This document shows, one piece after another, positions 8,878-17,732 of a stretch of 64,000 nucleotides of DNA. Position 1 is the first letter of the stretch, and the number at the start of each line of letters is the position of its first letter. The notes under the pieces are model-generated. The model ran no database searches and had not been told where the DNA came from. It saw only the letters and a program-made list of their open reading frames with translations. The position numbers and the translations under genes are program-made. The stretch is from Luteimonas abyssi. Its GTDB lineage: Bacteria; Pseudomonadota; Gammaproteobacteria; Xanthomonadales; Xanthomonadaceae. The stretch is from positions 1,275,321 to 1,339,320 of the forward strand of contig NZ_KQ759763.1 of assembly GCF_001482195.1 (NCBI RefSeq). Direction: 5' to 3'.

Positions 8878-9828
8878 TCAGCCCGCCGCGAGCGCGCGTT
8901 GCGAGGTGTCCGCGGCGGGGTCGAGCATGCGTGCGTACTCGCGCGGCGACTGTCCCATGACGCGCTTGAAGGCGGTGCCGAACGCGCTTTCGGATTCGTA
9001 GCCCAGGGCGGGCGCGATCTTGGAGATCGGATCGTCGGTGTGCTCGAGCCGGTCCGCGGCCAGCACCATCCGCCAGCGGGTGACGTATTCCATCGGCGGT
9101 GCACCGAGTGCGTCCCTGAACTTCAACGCGAACGACGAGCGCGACATGCACGCACGCTCGGCCAGCGCCTGCAGGGTCCAGCGATGGGCGGGGTCGGCAT
9201 GGACCGCGCCGATGGCCGCGCCCAGTTGCCGGTCGGCGAGCGCGAACAGCCAGCCCACCGCATGGGCCGGGGTGTCGTGGACGTGCAGGCGCAGCGCCTG
9301 GACGAGCATCAGGTGGGCCAGATGCTGGGCGACCAGCGCGTGGCCGGGCAACGGCTCGCGCAACTCCTGCATCATCCGTTCGACCGACCAGCGCAGTGCC
9401 GCCTGGTCCGCCTGGCGATGGATGTGCACGATGGGCGGCAGCAGTCCCATCAGGATGCCGGCATGCCGGCCCTGGACCTCGAAGCGGCTGCCGACGATGA
9501 AGAAGTCGCCGCCGCCATTGACCCGGATCACGCTACCCGGGCGTGGCGGCGGAAAGTACCGGCTCGACGGCTCTGGCGACAGCGCGGGGTCGCTGGCAAG
9601 GCGGAACGCGCGCCCGGTGGGCAGCACGAAACAATCGCCCTGGCGCAGGTGCGCGGCGGCGTCCACGCCGTCCACGGCCAGCCAGGCCGCGCCGGAGACC
9701 ACGGCATAGCATTTGATGGTGCGGTTCTGGTCCGGGAACTGGATCGACCAGTCGCCGCCCGCATCGAAGCCGGAGGACACGTGGCTGCGGGGCTTGAGCA
9801 GGGACAGGACGTCGGACAGGGGATCCAT
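8878..9828 (-). CDS. AraC-family transcriptional regulator (cupin_6 N-terminal domain)
   Basis: This 316-residue protein has an N-terminal cupin-type sensor domain (about 1-180) and a C-terminal AraC double helix-turn-helix (about 200-300), with TLQALAERACMSRSSF in the first helix pair and the conserved GY.SESAFGTAFKR segment in the second. The inducer is unknown; relatives respond to small hydrophobic or aldehyde-like compounds. It is divergent from an RND efflux pair. Three copies of the 10-mer GGACGATCGC lie within 80 bp upstream of its start and are good candidates for its own binding sites. Confidence 0.92.
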   Translation of the reverse strand: MDPLSDVLSLLKPRSHVSSGFDAGGDWSIQFPDQNRTIKCYAVVSGAAWLAVDGVDAAAHLRQGDCFVLPTGRAFRLASDPALSPEPSSRYFPPPRPGSVIRVNGGGDFFIVGSRFEVQGRHAGILMGLLPPIVHIHRQADQAALRWSVERMMQELREPLPGHALVAQHLAHLMLVQALRLHVHDTPAHAVGWLFALADRQLGAAIGAVHADPAHRWTLQALAERACMSRSSFALKFRDALGAPPMEYVTRWRMVLAADRLEHTDDPISKIAPALGYESESAFGTAFKRVMGQSPREYARMLDPAADTSQRALAAG

Positions 9829-10139
9829 GCGTAGTTCGGACGATCGCGAGTAATCGGATCAATCTAACCGGGCGATCGTCCGGCCTCAACGTGGAAGCGG
9901 GCGTTCTGGACGATCGCGCATGCGGGTCGGACCTTCCCGCATGGGCCGCGCGTCGATGATCGCCTAACGTCGACCCACCGCAGGATGCGGCCGATGCCGC
10001 CGGCCGGTGTCGTCGACATGCGTGCCGATGCCGCGGTGTCCGCGGTGCTACGCACGGGGCGCATCGCATGCGGCATCCGCCGTGGTCGCCCCGCCTTCCA
10101 AGTCGGTCGGACAGTGTCCGGTCGGCGTTCGCAGACCCG
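9829..10139. other. 311-bp divergent intergenic region with repeated operator-like motif
   Basis: This stretch separates the minus-strand AraC gene from the plus-strand RND adaptor gene. No ORF in it looks coding. Its AraC-proximal part holds three exact copies of a 10-mer, described separately, plus an 8-of-10 match near 9954-9963. Promoters of both genes must lie here, but no consensus -35/-10 pair could be placed with confidence. Confidence 0.5.
9838..9917. promoter_or_regulatory. three copies of GGACGATCGC, candidate operators
   Basis: The 10-mer occurs at 9838-9847 and 9908-9917 in direct orientation and at 9872-9881 inverted. Centres are 34 and 36 bp apart. The first copy lies ten bases upstream of the AraC start codon, where a bound regulator would block its own expression. 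A weaker copy (8 of 10) is at 9954-9963. Binding by the adjacent AraC protein is an inference from position and repetition. Confidence 0.5.
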
Positions 10140-11270
10140 ATGACCTTGCCCACTCAGCTCCCGACCTTCCCCGCGCCCGACACCTGCTCACGAACCGCGC
10201 TGCTGTCGCTGTGTGCGTTGCTGCTCTCGGCGTGTGGCGCCTCGAACGACGGTTCTGCCGACAACGAGGACCCACCCGTCGAGGTCGCGGTCGCCAGCGT
10301 GGCCAGCGCAACGTTCGGTGAGCGGTTCTCGCTGACCGGCACCGTCACCGCCGAGCGTGAAGCACGCCTGTCGCCACGAGTCGACGGCCTGGTCGCCCGC
10401 GTTCACGTCGACGCGGGCGATCGGGTGCATGCCGGACAGGTCTTGATCGAACTCGACCCGGCGGTCGGCCGGGAGGCCCTGTCGCGTGCCCGGGCGCAGG
10501 CGGTCGAAGCCGAAGCCGCCTCGCGCGAGGCCGAGCGGCTGTATGCCGAAGCCGAGCGGCTGGTCGCCGGCAGGTTCATCGCCGCCACCCAGGTCGAGGC
10601 GCGCGCGTCGGCCCTGGAGCGGGCACGCGCGGCTGCCGGATCCGCGCGCGCCGGGGCCGCCGAGCAGCAGGCGTTGCTCGAACGTCACCGGCTTCCCGCG
10701 CCGTTCGACGGGGTGGTGGCGGAGAAACGGACCGAAGCCGGCGAATGGGTGGAGCGTGGCACCGAGGTGCTGTCGCTCGTCGCCACCGACCATGTCCGGA
10801 TCGATGTCCGGGTCCCGCAGGAGCGGTTCGCCCGATTCGACGACGACGTGGTCGTGCGTGTGGCCACGGATGCGCCGGGTGGCGCGTGGCTGCCCGCGCG
10901 CATCGTTGCCCGGGTGCCGGTGACCGAGGTCGGCGCGCGCACGTTCCTGTTGCGGCTGCAGGTGGACGATCCGCACGCAGGTCTGTTGCCGGGGTCGTCT
11001 GCACGTGTCGAAGTGGCGTTGCCGCCTGCCGCCGACGCCCTGGCCTTCGATCGCGACGCCCTGTTGCGCCAGCCCGACGGCGGCCATGCGGTGTTCGTCG
11101 TCGAGGACGATGCCACGCGCCCGGTCGCGCGCCGGCATGCGGTGCGGGTGATCCACGAGCATGCCGGTCAGGCCGCCGTGGTCGAGGGCCTGGCGGTGGG
11201 GCAGCGTGTGGTGGTCCGCGGCAACGAGGCGCTCGAGGACGGACAGGCGGTCGCGATCGTGGAGCACTGA
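10140..11270 (+). CDS. RND efflux periplasmic adaptor subunit (membrane-fusion lipoprotein)
   Basis: This 376-residue protein is a HlyD/AcrA-type adaptor. The ATG at 10140 gives a lipoprotein signal with lipobox LLSAC (Cys at about residue 30), so the protein is probably anchored in the inner membrane. Upstream in-frame starts would bury this signal. It contains a biotinyl-lipoyl-like segment (DAGDRVHAGQVLIELD), an alpha-hairpin coiled coil (about 115-180), the return lipoyl strand (RLPAPFDGVV) and a beta-barrel domain. It links the RND permease encoded three bases downstream to an outer-membrane channel. No channel gene is present locally, so a TolC-like protein from elsewhere is probably used. 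Confidence 0.93.
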   Translation: MTLPTQLPTFPAPDTCSRTALLSLCALLLSACGASNDGSADNEDPPVEVAVASVASATFGERFSLTGTVTAEREARLSPRVDGLVARVHVDAGDRVHAGQVLIELDPAVGREALSRARAQAVEAEAASREAERLYAEAERLVAGRFIAATQVEARASALERARAAAGSARAGAAEQQALLERHRLPAPFDGVVAEKRTEAGEWVERGTEVLSLVATDHVRIDVRVPQERFARFDDDVVVRVATDAPGGAWLPARIVARVPVTEVGARTFLLRLQVDDPHAGLLPGSSARVEVALPPAADALAFDRDALLRQPDGGHAVFVVEDDATRPVARRHAVRVIHEHAGQAAVVEGLAVGQRVVVRGNEALEDGQAVAIVEH

Positions 11271-11273
11271 GCG

Positions 11274-14200
11274 ATGGGGTTCGAGCGCATGCTCCGCCAC
11301 GGCACGTTGATCGCGGTGGCGGTCCTGATCTTCGGCGTGCTCGGCATCGCGGCGGCGCTGCGAGTGCCGGTGCAGATGATCCCGGACCTGGAAGTGCGCA
11401 CGATCAGTATCGAGACGCACTGGCCGGGCGCGACGCCGCAGGACGTGGAGCAGGAGATCCTGATCGAGCAGGAACAGTACCTGCGCCGGCTGCCCGACCT
11501 GCGCCGGATGGTGTCCACCGCCAGTGCCGGACGCGGACTGGTCGAGCTGGAGTTCCCGTTCGGGGTCGACATCAACCAGGCGCTGATCCGGGCCGGGAAC
11601 GCGCTCAGCCAGGTGCCGGCGTATCCCGAAAACGTCGACGAACCGGCGTTGACGACGCATTCGTTTTCCGACAATCCGTTCATGTACTTCCGGGTATCGG
11701 CACGGCCGGGCAGCGCGACGACGCTGGACCTCGACATGCTGCGCGACTTCGTCGAGGACCAGGTGCGGCCACGCCTGGAGCGGGTGCCGGGCATTTCGCT
11801 GGTGGAGGTCGGGGGCGGCGCCGAACGCCAGGTCCGGGTCGAGATCGATGCCGCGCGGCTGGCGCAGCGTGGCCTGGACATGAGCGACGTGCGCGACGCG
11901 CTGCGCGCACGCAATGTGGATCGCTCCGGTGGCGATCTCGACAACGGCAAGCACCGCGTGCTGGTGCGCACCGTGGGGCGGTTCCGCGACGTCGAGGCGA
12001 TCGGTGGACTGGTGGTGGCCGAGCGCGACGGCGCGCTGGTGCGCCTGTCCGATCTCGGTACCGTCCGCCTCGACCACCACGAGCGGCGGGAGGCGTCGTT
12101 CTTCGACGGCGAGCCGACGCTCAGCCTGGCCCTGCGCCGCGGCGCGGGTTCCAACATCATCCAGACCAAGTACGCGGTCCTGCCGGAGGTCGAGGCCATC
12201 AACGCCGACCTGCTCGCGCCGCTCGGGCTGGTGTTGGCGCTGAGCAACGAGGACGTGCGTTACGTCGAGGCCTCGATCGCCAACGTCTGGCGCAATCTGG
12301 CGCTCGGCGCGCTGCTGGCGACGCTGGTGATGTTCGGTTTCCTGCGCTCGTTCCGATCCACGCTCGCCGGCGTGGTGGCGATCCCGTTGTGCACGCTGGT
12401 GGCGTTCGTGGGCCTGTTGCTGGCCGGACGCACGCTCAACGTGATCTCGCTGGCCGGCGTGGCGTTCGCGATCGGCATGACCATCGACAACGCCATCGTG
12501 GTGCTGGAGAGCATCGATCAGGCCAGGCGTGCCGGCATGTCGCGTTTCGACGCCGCGGTGGCCGGGGTGCGCCGGGTCTGGCAGGCGGTGCTGGCGTGCA
12601 CCCTGACCACGGTGCTGGTGTTCGCGCCGACACTGTTCGTGCAGGAAGAAGCCGGCCAGCTCTATTCGGACATCGCCATCGCGATCTCGGCCGCGATCCT
12701 GGCCTCGATGGCGGTCGCGATCACCGTGGTGCCGGCGTTGCAGGCACGCACCGCGGCGACGGCGCCGACGCCGGGACAGCAGCGTGTGGACGCGGCGATC
12801 GAACGGCTGGGCCTGCGGCTCGGCCGGCTCGGGCAGGGAGCTGGCCGGCGCGCCGTGCTGATCGGGGGCACGGTGGCGCTCTCGGCTTTCGCGGTGGTGG
12901 CGCTGACGCCGCCGGCCGAATATCTGCCCGAAGGCGAGGAAGCGCGCGTGTTCTCGCGCATGATCGCGCCACCCGGCTACAACCTCGGCGAGATGGAACA
13001 GGTTGCGCAGGCGCTCATCGCCGATCTCCGGCCGCGCCTGGACGACCCGGACCACTGTTTCGCGCGCGGCGCCTGCGACATGCCGGCACTGCGCTTCTTC
13101 AACCTGCGAGTGGATGCGCAGGGCCTGATGGTGGTGGCCGATCCGAAGGTCCTGTCGGAGGTGGATGCGCTGATGGATGCGTTCGATGCGCGCTTCCGCG
13201 CCTGGCCGGGCATGCGCGCGTTCTCCTCGCGTGGCTCCATCATCTCCAGCAACGACGGTGGCACGCGCAGCATCAACCTGGACGTGTCGGGCACCGACCT
13301 GGCCGACGTCTATGCAGTGGCCAGCGCGGCGTATGCGCGTGCCGAGCAACTGTTCGACGGCGCGCGCGTGGGGGCGGATCCCGCCTCGCTCAGCCTCGAC
13401 CAGCCGATGCTGGAACTGCATCCGCGCTGGGAGCGCCTGGCCGAGGTCGGGCTCGACGCGCAGCGTTTCGGTTATGCGGTGGCGGCGTTGAGCGACGGCG
13501 CGTATGCCGACGAGATCGTGCTCGACGACCGGCGCGTGGACATCTACCTGTTCGACGCCGCCGGCGGCGGGCAACGGCTGGACCGCCTGCGCGACCTGCC
13601 GGTGGCGACGCCGTCGGGCGCGGTGCTGCCGCTCTCGGCGCTGGCGGAACTGCGCGAGACGATCGGCACCGACAGCATCCGCCGGCTCGACGGGCGTCGC
13701 ACGGTGACACTCAACATCGTGCCGCCGCGGTCGGTGGCGCTGGAGACGGGGGTGGCGCGGGTCCGCGACGAACTGGTGCCGGCGATGCGTGCCGGAGGCG
13801 AGATACCGGCCGGTGTCACCGTGGAGATCTCCGGCGCCAGCGACCAGCTCGACGCCACCCGCGAGGCGGTGACCGGCAACTTCATGATCGCCATCGTGCT
13901 CGCCTATCTGATGCTGGTCGCGATCTTCCGGCACTGGGGCCGGCCGTTGTTCGTCATGGCGACGGTGCCGTTGGGGCTGGCCGGCGGCATCATCGGACTG
14001 GCGTTGTTCAATGGTCTCGGCGCGCTGCTCGGGCGCATCGGCCTGGGATGGGCGGCGCAGCCGTTCGACATGATCACCGTGCTCGGCTTCCTGGTGCTGC
14101 TCGGCGCGGTGACCAACAATCCGATCCTGATCGTGGTGGAGGCCTACAAGCGCCTGGAGGAGGGCGCGGCCTCGGTGGTCGCCGCCGTCGACGATGCGGT

Positions 14201-14459
14201 GCGCCTGCGCCTGCGCGCGATCCTGATGTCCACGCTGACCACGATCTTCGGTATCGCGCCACTGGTGATGATCCCCGGTGCCGGCACCGAGCTGTATCGG
14301 GGTCTGGGCGTGATCGTCTTGTTCGGCGTGGCGTTCTCGGCGCTGGTGACGGTGACCTTCCTGCCCGCGCTGATCGTGACGACGCTGTCGCTGCGCGGTC
14401 GTTGGCGGGCCGTATGGCGCCGGCGCTCGGGCGCCGGGAGACACGCGCGCAGCGGTTGA
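11274..14459 (+). CDS. RND-family efflux permease (AcrB-like)
   Basis: This 1061-residue protein has the normal length and topology of the RND superfamily: a membrane segment at about 13-30, a large periplasmic loop, a cluster of helices at about 340-510, a second periplasmic loop, and a final cluster at about 860-1040. The fourth helix carries GMTIDNAIVVLE (about 402-413), the proton-relay region. The AcrB Asp-Asp pair is Asp-Asn here, as in many RND proteins of this subgroup. It works with the adaptor directly upstream. The substrate (drugs, solvents or metabolites) cannot be told from sequence. The linked divergent AraC gene may control it. Confidence 0.95.
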   Translation: MGFERMLRHGTLIAVAVLIFGVLGIAAALRVPVQMIPDLEVRTISIETHWPGATPQDVEQEILIEQEQYLRRLPDLRRMVSTASAGRGLVELEFPFGVDINQALIRAGNALSQVPAYPENVDEPALTTHSFSDNPFMYFRVSARPGSATTLDLDMLRDFVEDQVRPRLERVPGISLVEVGGGAERQVRVEIDAARLAQRGLDMSDVRDALRARNVDRSGGDLDNGKHRVLVRTVGRFRDVEAIGGLVVAERDGALVRLSDLGTVRLDHHERREASFFDGEPTLSLALRRGAGSNIIQTKYAVLPEVEAINADLLAPLGLVLALSNEDVRYVEASIANVWRNLALGALLATLVMFGFLRSFRSTLAGVVAIPLCTLVAFVGLLLAGRTLNVISLAGVAFAIGMTIDNAIVVLESIDQARRAGMSRFDAAVAGVRRVWQAVLACTLTTVLVFAPTLFVQEEAGQLYSDIAIAISAAILASMAVAITVVPALQARTAATAPTPGQQRVDAAIERLGLRLGRLGQGAGRRAVLIGGTVALSAFAVVALTPPAEYLPEGEEARVFSRMIAPPGYNLGEMEQVAQALIADLRPRLDDPDHCFARGACDMPALRFFNLRVDAQGLMVVADPKVLSEVDALMDAFDARFRAWPGMRAFSSRGSIISSNDGGTRSINLDVSGTDLADVYAVASAAYARAEQLFDGARVGADPASLSLDQPMLELHPRWERLAEVGLDAQRFGYAVAALSDGAYADEIVLDDRRVDIYLFDAAGGGQRLDRLRDLPVATPSGAVLPLSALAELRETIGTDSIRRLDGRRTVTLNIVPPRSVALETGVARVRDELVPAMRAGGEIPAGVTVEISGASDQLDATREAVTGNFMIAIVLAYLMLVAIFRHWGRPLFVMATVPLGLAGGIIGLALFNGLGALLGRIGLGWAAQPFDMITVLGFLVLLGAVTNNPILIVVEAYKRLEEGAASVVAAVDDAVRLRLRAILMSTLTTIFGIAPLVMIPGAGTELYRGLGVIVLFGVAFSALVTVTFLPALIVTTLSLRGRWRAVWRRRSGAGRHARSG

Positions 14460-14603
14460 GCGGACGGGTACCCATGCGGCGACGGGCCTGGCCACATCCG
14501 GATGATCTCGACGATCGTCTGGACGGTGAAGGATGGGGCGGGCGGCAGGCGCGGCCTAGTCTGCTCCAACGGCCGCATTCGGCCACATCGGAGCGTTCAG
14601 AGC

Positions 14604-15707
14604 ATGCAGATTCCGCCATCCACAGCCGACCGCGCTTCTGCCCGGACCCGTCGACGCTTCCTGCGCGATCTCGCATGGGGTCTGGGCGGCGGCGTGCTGG
14701 CCGGCGTCGGTGCGGCCGGACCGGCGATGGCCGGCCGGGCCGGAGCGACGGCATCGACGGCCGGCACCGACGGATCGACGGCCAGCCCCGGCGTGCCCGA
14801 TCGCCGGATCGTGGTCACCACGCCCACCGGGACCCTCGGTGCGCAAGTACTGCACCATCTGCTCGCCGCGCCGGTGCGCGTCCGCGTGGTGGCGCGCGAT
14901 CCGGACCGGTTGCCGGCCGAGGTCCGCGCACGGGCGGAGATCGTGGTCGGTTCGCATGGCGACGCCGCCGTCATCGCGCAGGCCTGCGAGGGCGCGGATG
15001 CGGTGTTCTGGCTGTGTCCGCCGGATCCGCAGGCATCGAGCGTCGCGTCGGCCTACGTCGATTTCGCGCGCCCCGCCGCCGCCGCGTTCGCCCGCTATCG
15101 GGTCCCCCGGGTGGTCGGCATCTCCGCGCTCGGCCGCGGCACCCCGCTGGCGGCCGAGGCGGGATTCGTGACCGGCTCGCTGGCCATGGACGACCTCATC
15201 GCCGCCAGCGGAGTCCACTTCCGCGCGCTGGTCATGCCGTCGTTCATGGACAACATCGCCCGCCAGGCCCCGGCGATCCGCGAGCGCGGGGTGTTCTTCG
15301 GGCCGATTCCCGGTGACGTCGCCATGCCGGCCGTGGCCTCGCGCGACATCGCCGGGGTTGCGGCATCGCTGCTGCTGGCCGCGGACTGGACCGGGCAGCG
15401 CGAGCAGCCGGTGCTGGGTCCCGAAGATCTTTCCTTCGATGCGATGGCCGCCATCGCGTCCGAGGTGCTCGGCCGTCCCGTGCGCTATGTGCACACGACC
15501 TACGAGGCCTATCGCGACGGTTTCGTTCAGCGCGGCATGTCGGCGGCGATGGCCCAGGGGATGGCCGACATGGCCCGGGCCAAGGCGGGCGGGCTCGACA
15601 ACGCGGTGGCGCGCACGCGGGACAACCGGACGCCGACCACCTTCAGGACGTGGTGTCTGGACACATTGCGGCCGCTCGTCGATGGCGACAGCCGGCAGGC
15701 GACGTGA
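14604..15707 (+). CDS. NmrA-like NAD(P)-binding protein with twin-arginine signal
   Basis: This 367-residue protein has a Rossmann fold of the NmrA/atypical short-chain dehydrogenase type, resembling NAD(P)H azoreductase-like proteins. The ATG at 14604 is preceded by GGAG (14590-14593). The N-terminus carries a Tat signal (RRRFLRD, then a hydrophobic Gly/Ala-rich stretch ending about residue 37), followed by a low-complexity linker and the domain. The dinucleotide loop reads TPTGTLG, so the first glycine of the usual GxxGxxG is missing. Export with a folded cofactor is known for oxidoreductases such as glucose-fructose oxidoreductase. Its substrate is unknown. A redox-sensing or reductase role is only a family guess. 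Confidence 0.8.
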   Translation: MQIPPSTADRASARTRRRFLRDLAWGLGGGVLAGVGAAGPAMAGRAGATASTAGTDGSTASPGVPDRRIVVTTPTGTLGAQVLHHLLAAPVRVRVVARDPDRLPAEVRARAEIVVGSHGDAAVIAQACEGADAVFWLCPPDPQASSVASAYVDFARPAAAAFARYRVPRVVGISALGRGTPLAAEAGFVTGSLAMDDLIAASGVHFRALVMPSFMDNIARQAPAIRERGVFFGPIPGDVAMPAVASRDIAGVAASLLLAADWTGQREQPVLGPEDLSFDAMAAIASEVLGRPVRYVHTTYEAYRDGFVQRGMSAAMAQGMADMARAKAGGLDNAVARTRDNRTPTTFRTWCLDTLRPLVDGDSRQAT

Positions 15708-15779
15708 TCGGGCGGTGGCGCATCGCATGTATGCCGGTGGATCGGCTGTCAAGACGACCCCGTCGGGCCGCAGCTCCGC

Positions 15780-15785
15780 TATACT
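15780..15785 (+). promoter_or_regulatory. candidate -10 element of tRNA-Leu
   Basis: TATACT lies 11 bases upstream of the mature tRNA 5' end, suitable spacing for a sigma-70 start just before the tRNA. No good -35 hexamer was found at 16-18 bp upstream, so the call rests on the -10 alone. Confidence 0.4.
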
Positions 15786-15795
15786 CGCCGTCCGC

Positions 15796-15882
15796 GCCGA
15801 AGTGGCGGAATCGGTAGACGCAGCGGACTCAAAATCCGCCGCCCTTAAAAGCGTGTGGGTTCGAGTCCCACCTTCGGCACCA
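15796..15882 (+). tRNA. tRNA-Leu(CAA)
   Basis: An 87-base class II tRNA. The acceptor arm GCCGAAG pairs with CTTCGGC (15872-15878), followed by discriminator A and an encoded CCA (15880-15882). The anticodon stem GCGGA/TCCGC encloses loop CTCAAAA with anticodon CAA at 15830-15832, reading UUG. A long variable arm follows (CGCCCTTAAAAGCGTG region), then a standard T loop (GGTTCGAGTCC). No integrase or duplicated tRNA 3' end lies nearby, so there is no sign that this tRNA serves as an island attachment site here. Confidence 0.97.
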
Positions 15883-15917
15883 GACACGAGGCCCGCGTAT
15901 GCGGGCTTCGTCGTGTC
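15883..15917 (+). terminator. hairpin directly after tRNA-Leu
   Basis: GACACGA (15883-15889) pairs with TCGTGTC (15911-15917), and GCCCGC (15891-15896) with GCGGGC (15901-15906), around a GTAT loop. The structure begins at the base after the CCA end and probably ends or trims the precursor transcript. A U-run is absent, so termination may be Rho-assisted. Confidence 0.55.
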
Positions 15918-15947
15918 TGCGCCCGGGCCGCCGTCCTGCGGCCTGCC

Positions 15948-16538
15948 TCAGGCCGCGCGATCCTGGCTGAGGACGCTGTCGCGACGCAGGTACCACTCGC
16001 CATCGTCGTGGACGAACTTGGCGCAGTGGTCCATCGGCGCCTGGTAGATGTGCACGGAGACCGCGATGCGGTCGGGGCTCGGATTGCCGATGGTGTGGTA
16101 CTCGTGCGGCGGGATCAGGCTCCCGGCGCTGCCGGGGCCGGCCTGCATGCCGCCCGCGGCGCGGAAACGGAAACGCTCGTGGTCGCGCTCGAGCAGCTCG
16201 AACTGGGTGATCTCCAGCTCGCCGTTCCAGACCCCTTCCACGCACCATAAGCCGCAGTGGTCGTGGATCGGCGTGCCCTGGCCGGGGCCCCAGGTCATCG
16301 CGACGATGCTGTAGCCGTGAGTGGGGCTGCGGTAGATCTCGCGGCGTGCGTAATGGTCGCTGATCGGCTCGTGGACGCAGGCCGGCAAGGCGATGTGCGG
16401 GTCGCGGATCATTTCGCACAGCACGCTGCGCAAAGCCGCGGTGACGACGTGTTCGTCGCCATGGGCGACTGCGGCGTCGACCGCTCGGATCAGGCGTTCG
16501 CGGCCGTCGAAACGGATGTCGGGCGTGGCGATAGTCAT
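15948..16538 (-). CDS. thiol dioxygenase of the cupin superfamily (cysteine dioxygenase type)
   Basis: This 196-residue cupin carries the iron-binding HDH motif (His92, His94) in PIHDHCGLWCVEG and a third candidate His near residue 137 (PPHEYHTIG). Cysteine dioxygenases oxidise the thiol of cysteine to cysteine sulfinate with Fe(II) and O2. Arg residues at 65-66 (ARREIY) sit where substrate-carboxylate Arg is found in cysteine dioxygenases, but the related 3-mercaptopropionate dioxygenases cannot be excluded by eye. It is 78 bp downstream of, and co-oriented with, a MetX-type acyltransferase, which fits a role in cysteine turnover. Confidence 0.82.
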   Translation of the reverse strand: MTIATPDIRFDGRERLIRAVDAAVAHGDEHVVTAALRSVLCEMIRDPHIALPACVHEPISDHYARREIYRSPTHGYSIVAMTWGPGQGTPIHDHCGLWCVEGVWNGELEITQFELLERDHERFRFRAAGGMQAGPGSAGSLIPPHEYHTIGNPSPDRIAVSVHIYQAPMDHCAKFVHDDGEWYLRRDSVLSQDRAA

Positions 16539-16616
16539 CCCGCCATTCTACGCCCGACCTTGCTGGACCCGGCGCGATGCCGCCGTGGCGGCCTGAATGC
16601 GCATGACGGCGAAACT

Positions 16617-17732
16617 TCACAGCGCGTCGAGAAAGCCCCGTATCGCCGGCCCGAAGCGGGCGATGTCCACCAGGAAAGCGTCGTGCCCTTGCGGCGAATC
16701 CAGCGGCAGGAAGTGCGACGCCGCACCGCCGGCGCGCAGGCCGTCGGCAATCTGCTCCTGCTGCTGCAGCGGAAACAGGATGTCGGTGCCCACGCCGATG
16801 GCGAGCGCGCGTTCGATGCGGATCGCGGCCAGGCCGGCGTCGGTGTCGCCGCCGAACGTCTCGCCGATATCGAACCAGTCCATGCTGCGGCTCAGGTAGA
16901 GGTAGCAGTTCGGGTCGAAATTGCGCACGAAACGCCGGGCGTGCGCCTCCAGGTAGCTTTCGACCTCGAATTCCAGCCCGAACGGGTCGTCGTCGGCGCG
17001 GCGGTCGGAGTCCAGCCGCACGCGACCGAAACGGCCGTCCCACTCCAGCGCCGAGCGATACGTGATCACGCCGAGCTTGCGGGCCATGCGCATGCCGCTT
17101 TCCGGGTAGTGCGCCTGATCGTATGCACCGTCGTTCCACGCCGGATCGAGGCGGATGGCCTCGCGCTGCAAGGAGCGGATCGCGATCGAGAAGGGCAATG
17201 CGCGGGCGGCGCCGGAGATGTTGATGTGCGCCCGCGCGCGGCCCGGATGGCGCAGCAGGAAGGCGAGGGCGCTCATGCCGCCCATCGAGTTGCCGATCAC
17301 GCAGGCGAGCCGGTCGATGCCGAGCGCGTCGACCACGCGGCCGGCGGCGTCGGCGACGTCCTCGACGGACAGCTCCGGAAAGCGCAGGCGGTAGGGTGCC
17401 GCGGTCTCGGGATCGAGGCTGGCCGGCCCGGTCGAGCCCTTGCAACTGCCCAGCGAATTCACGCAGACGACGTGCCAGCGATCGGTGTCGATCGGCTTGC
17501 CCGGTCCGAGCATGGCCTCCCACCATCCCGGCGCCGGATTGTCGGCATGGGCGGCGGCATGCGCATCGGGCGAGAGCCCGGTGAGGATCAGGATGCTGTT
17601 GTCGCCGGCCGCCGATGGCGTGCCCCAGGTCTCGTAGGCCAGGCGGCCCTGCTGCAGGCGGCCCCCGCGTTTCATCGGCAGGGGGGCGTCGAGGGCGAGG
17701 AAACGGGTGCCGGGCGGGATGAATTCGCTCAT
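16617..17732 (-). CDS. MetX-family homoserine/serine O-succinyltransferase
   Basis: This 371-residue alpha/beta hydrolase belongs to the MetX family. It has GSCKGSTGPAS (about residues 70-80), the nucleophile elbow GNSMGGMSA with Ser149, and C-terminal Asp (TDILFP) and His (GHDAFL) of the triad. MetX enzymes acylate homoserine for methionine synthesis. In Xanthomonadales, published work assigns members as succinyltransferases, some acting on serine to feed cysteine synthesis. The neighbouring thiol dioxygenase favours a cysteine link, but the acyl acceptor is an inference. The ATG at 17732 matches the family N-terminus; the open frame continues upstream without homology. Confidence 0.88.
   Translation of the reverse strand: MSEFIPPGTRFLALDAPLPMKRGGRLQQGRLAYETWGTPSAAGDNSILILTGLSPDAHAAAHADNPAPGWWEAMLGPGKPIDTDRWHVVCVNSLGSCKGSTGPASLDPETAAPYRLRFPELSVEDVADAAGRVVDALGIDRLACVIGNSMGGMSALAFLLRHPGRARAHINISGAARALPFSIAIRSLQREAIRLDPAWNDGAYDQAHYPESGMRMARKLGVITYRSALEWDGRFGRVRLDSDRRADDDPFGLEFEVESYLEAHARRFVRNFDPNCYLYLSRSMDWFDIGETFGGDTDAGLAAIRIERALAIGVGTDILFPLQQQEQIADGLRAGGAASHFLPLDSPQGHDAFLVDIARFGPAIRGFLDAL

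Noticed and set aside
10188-14495. 1435-codon open frame on the minus strand
   Set aside because: Antisense to the RND adaptor and permease, whose motifs are unmistakable; composition is Arg/His/Gln-rich with no recognisable family.
15796-15917. tRNA-Leu as a possible genomic island attachment site
   Set aside because: No integrase, no direct repeat of the tRNA 3' end and no change in gene character on either side.
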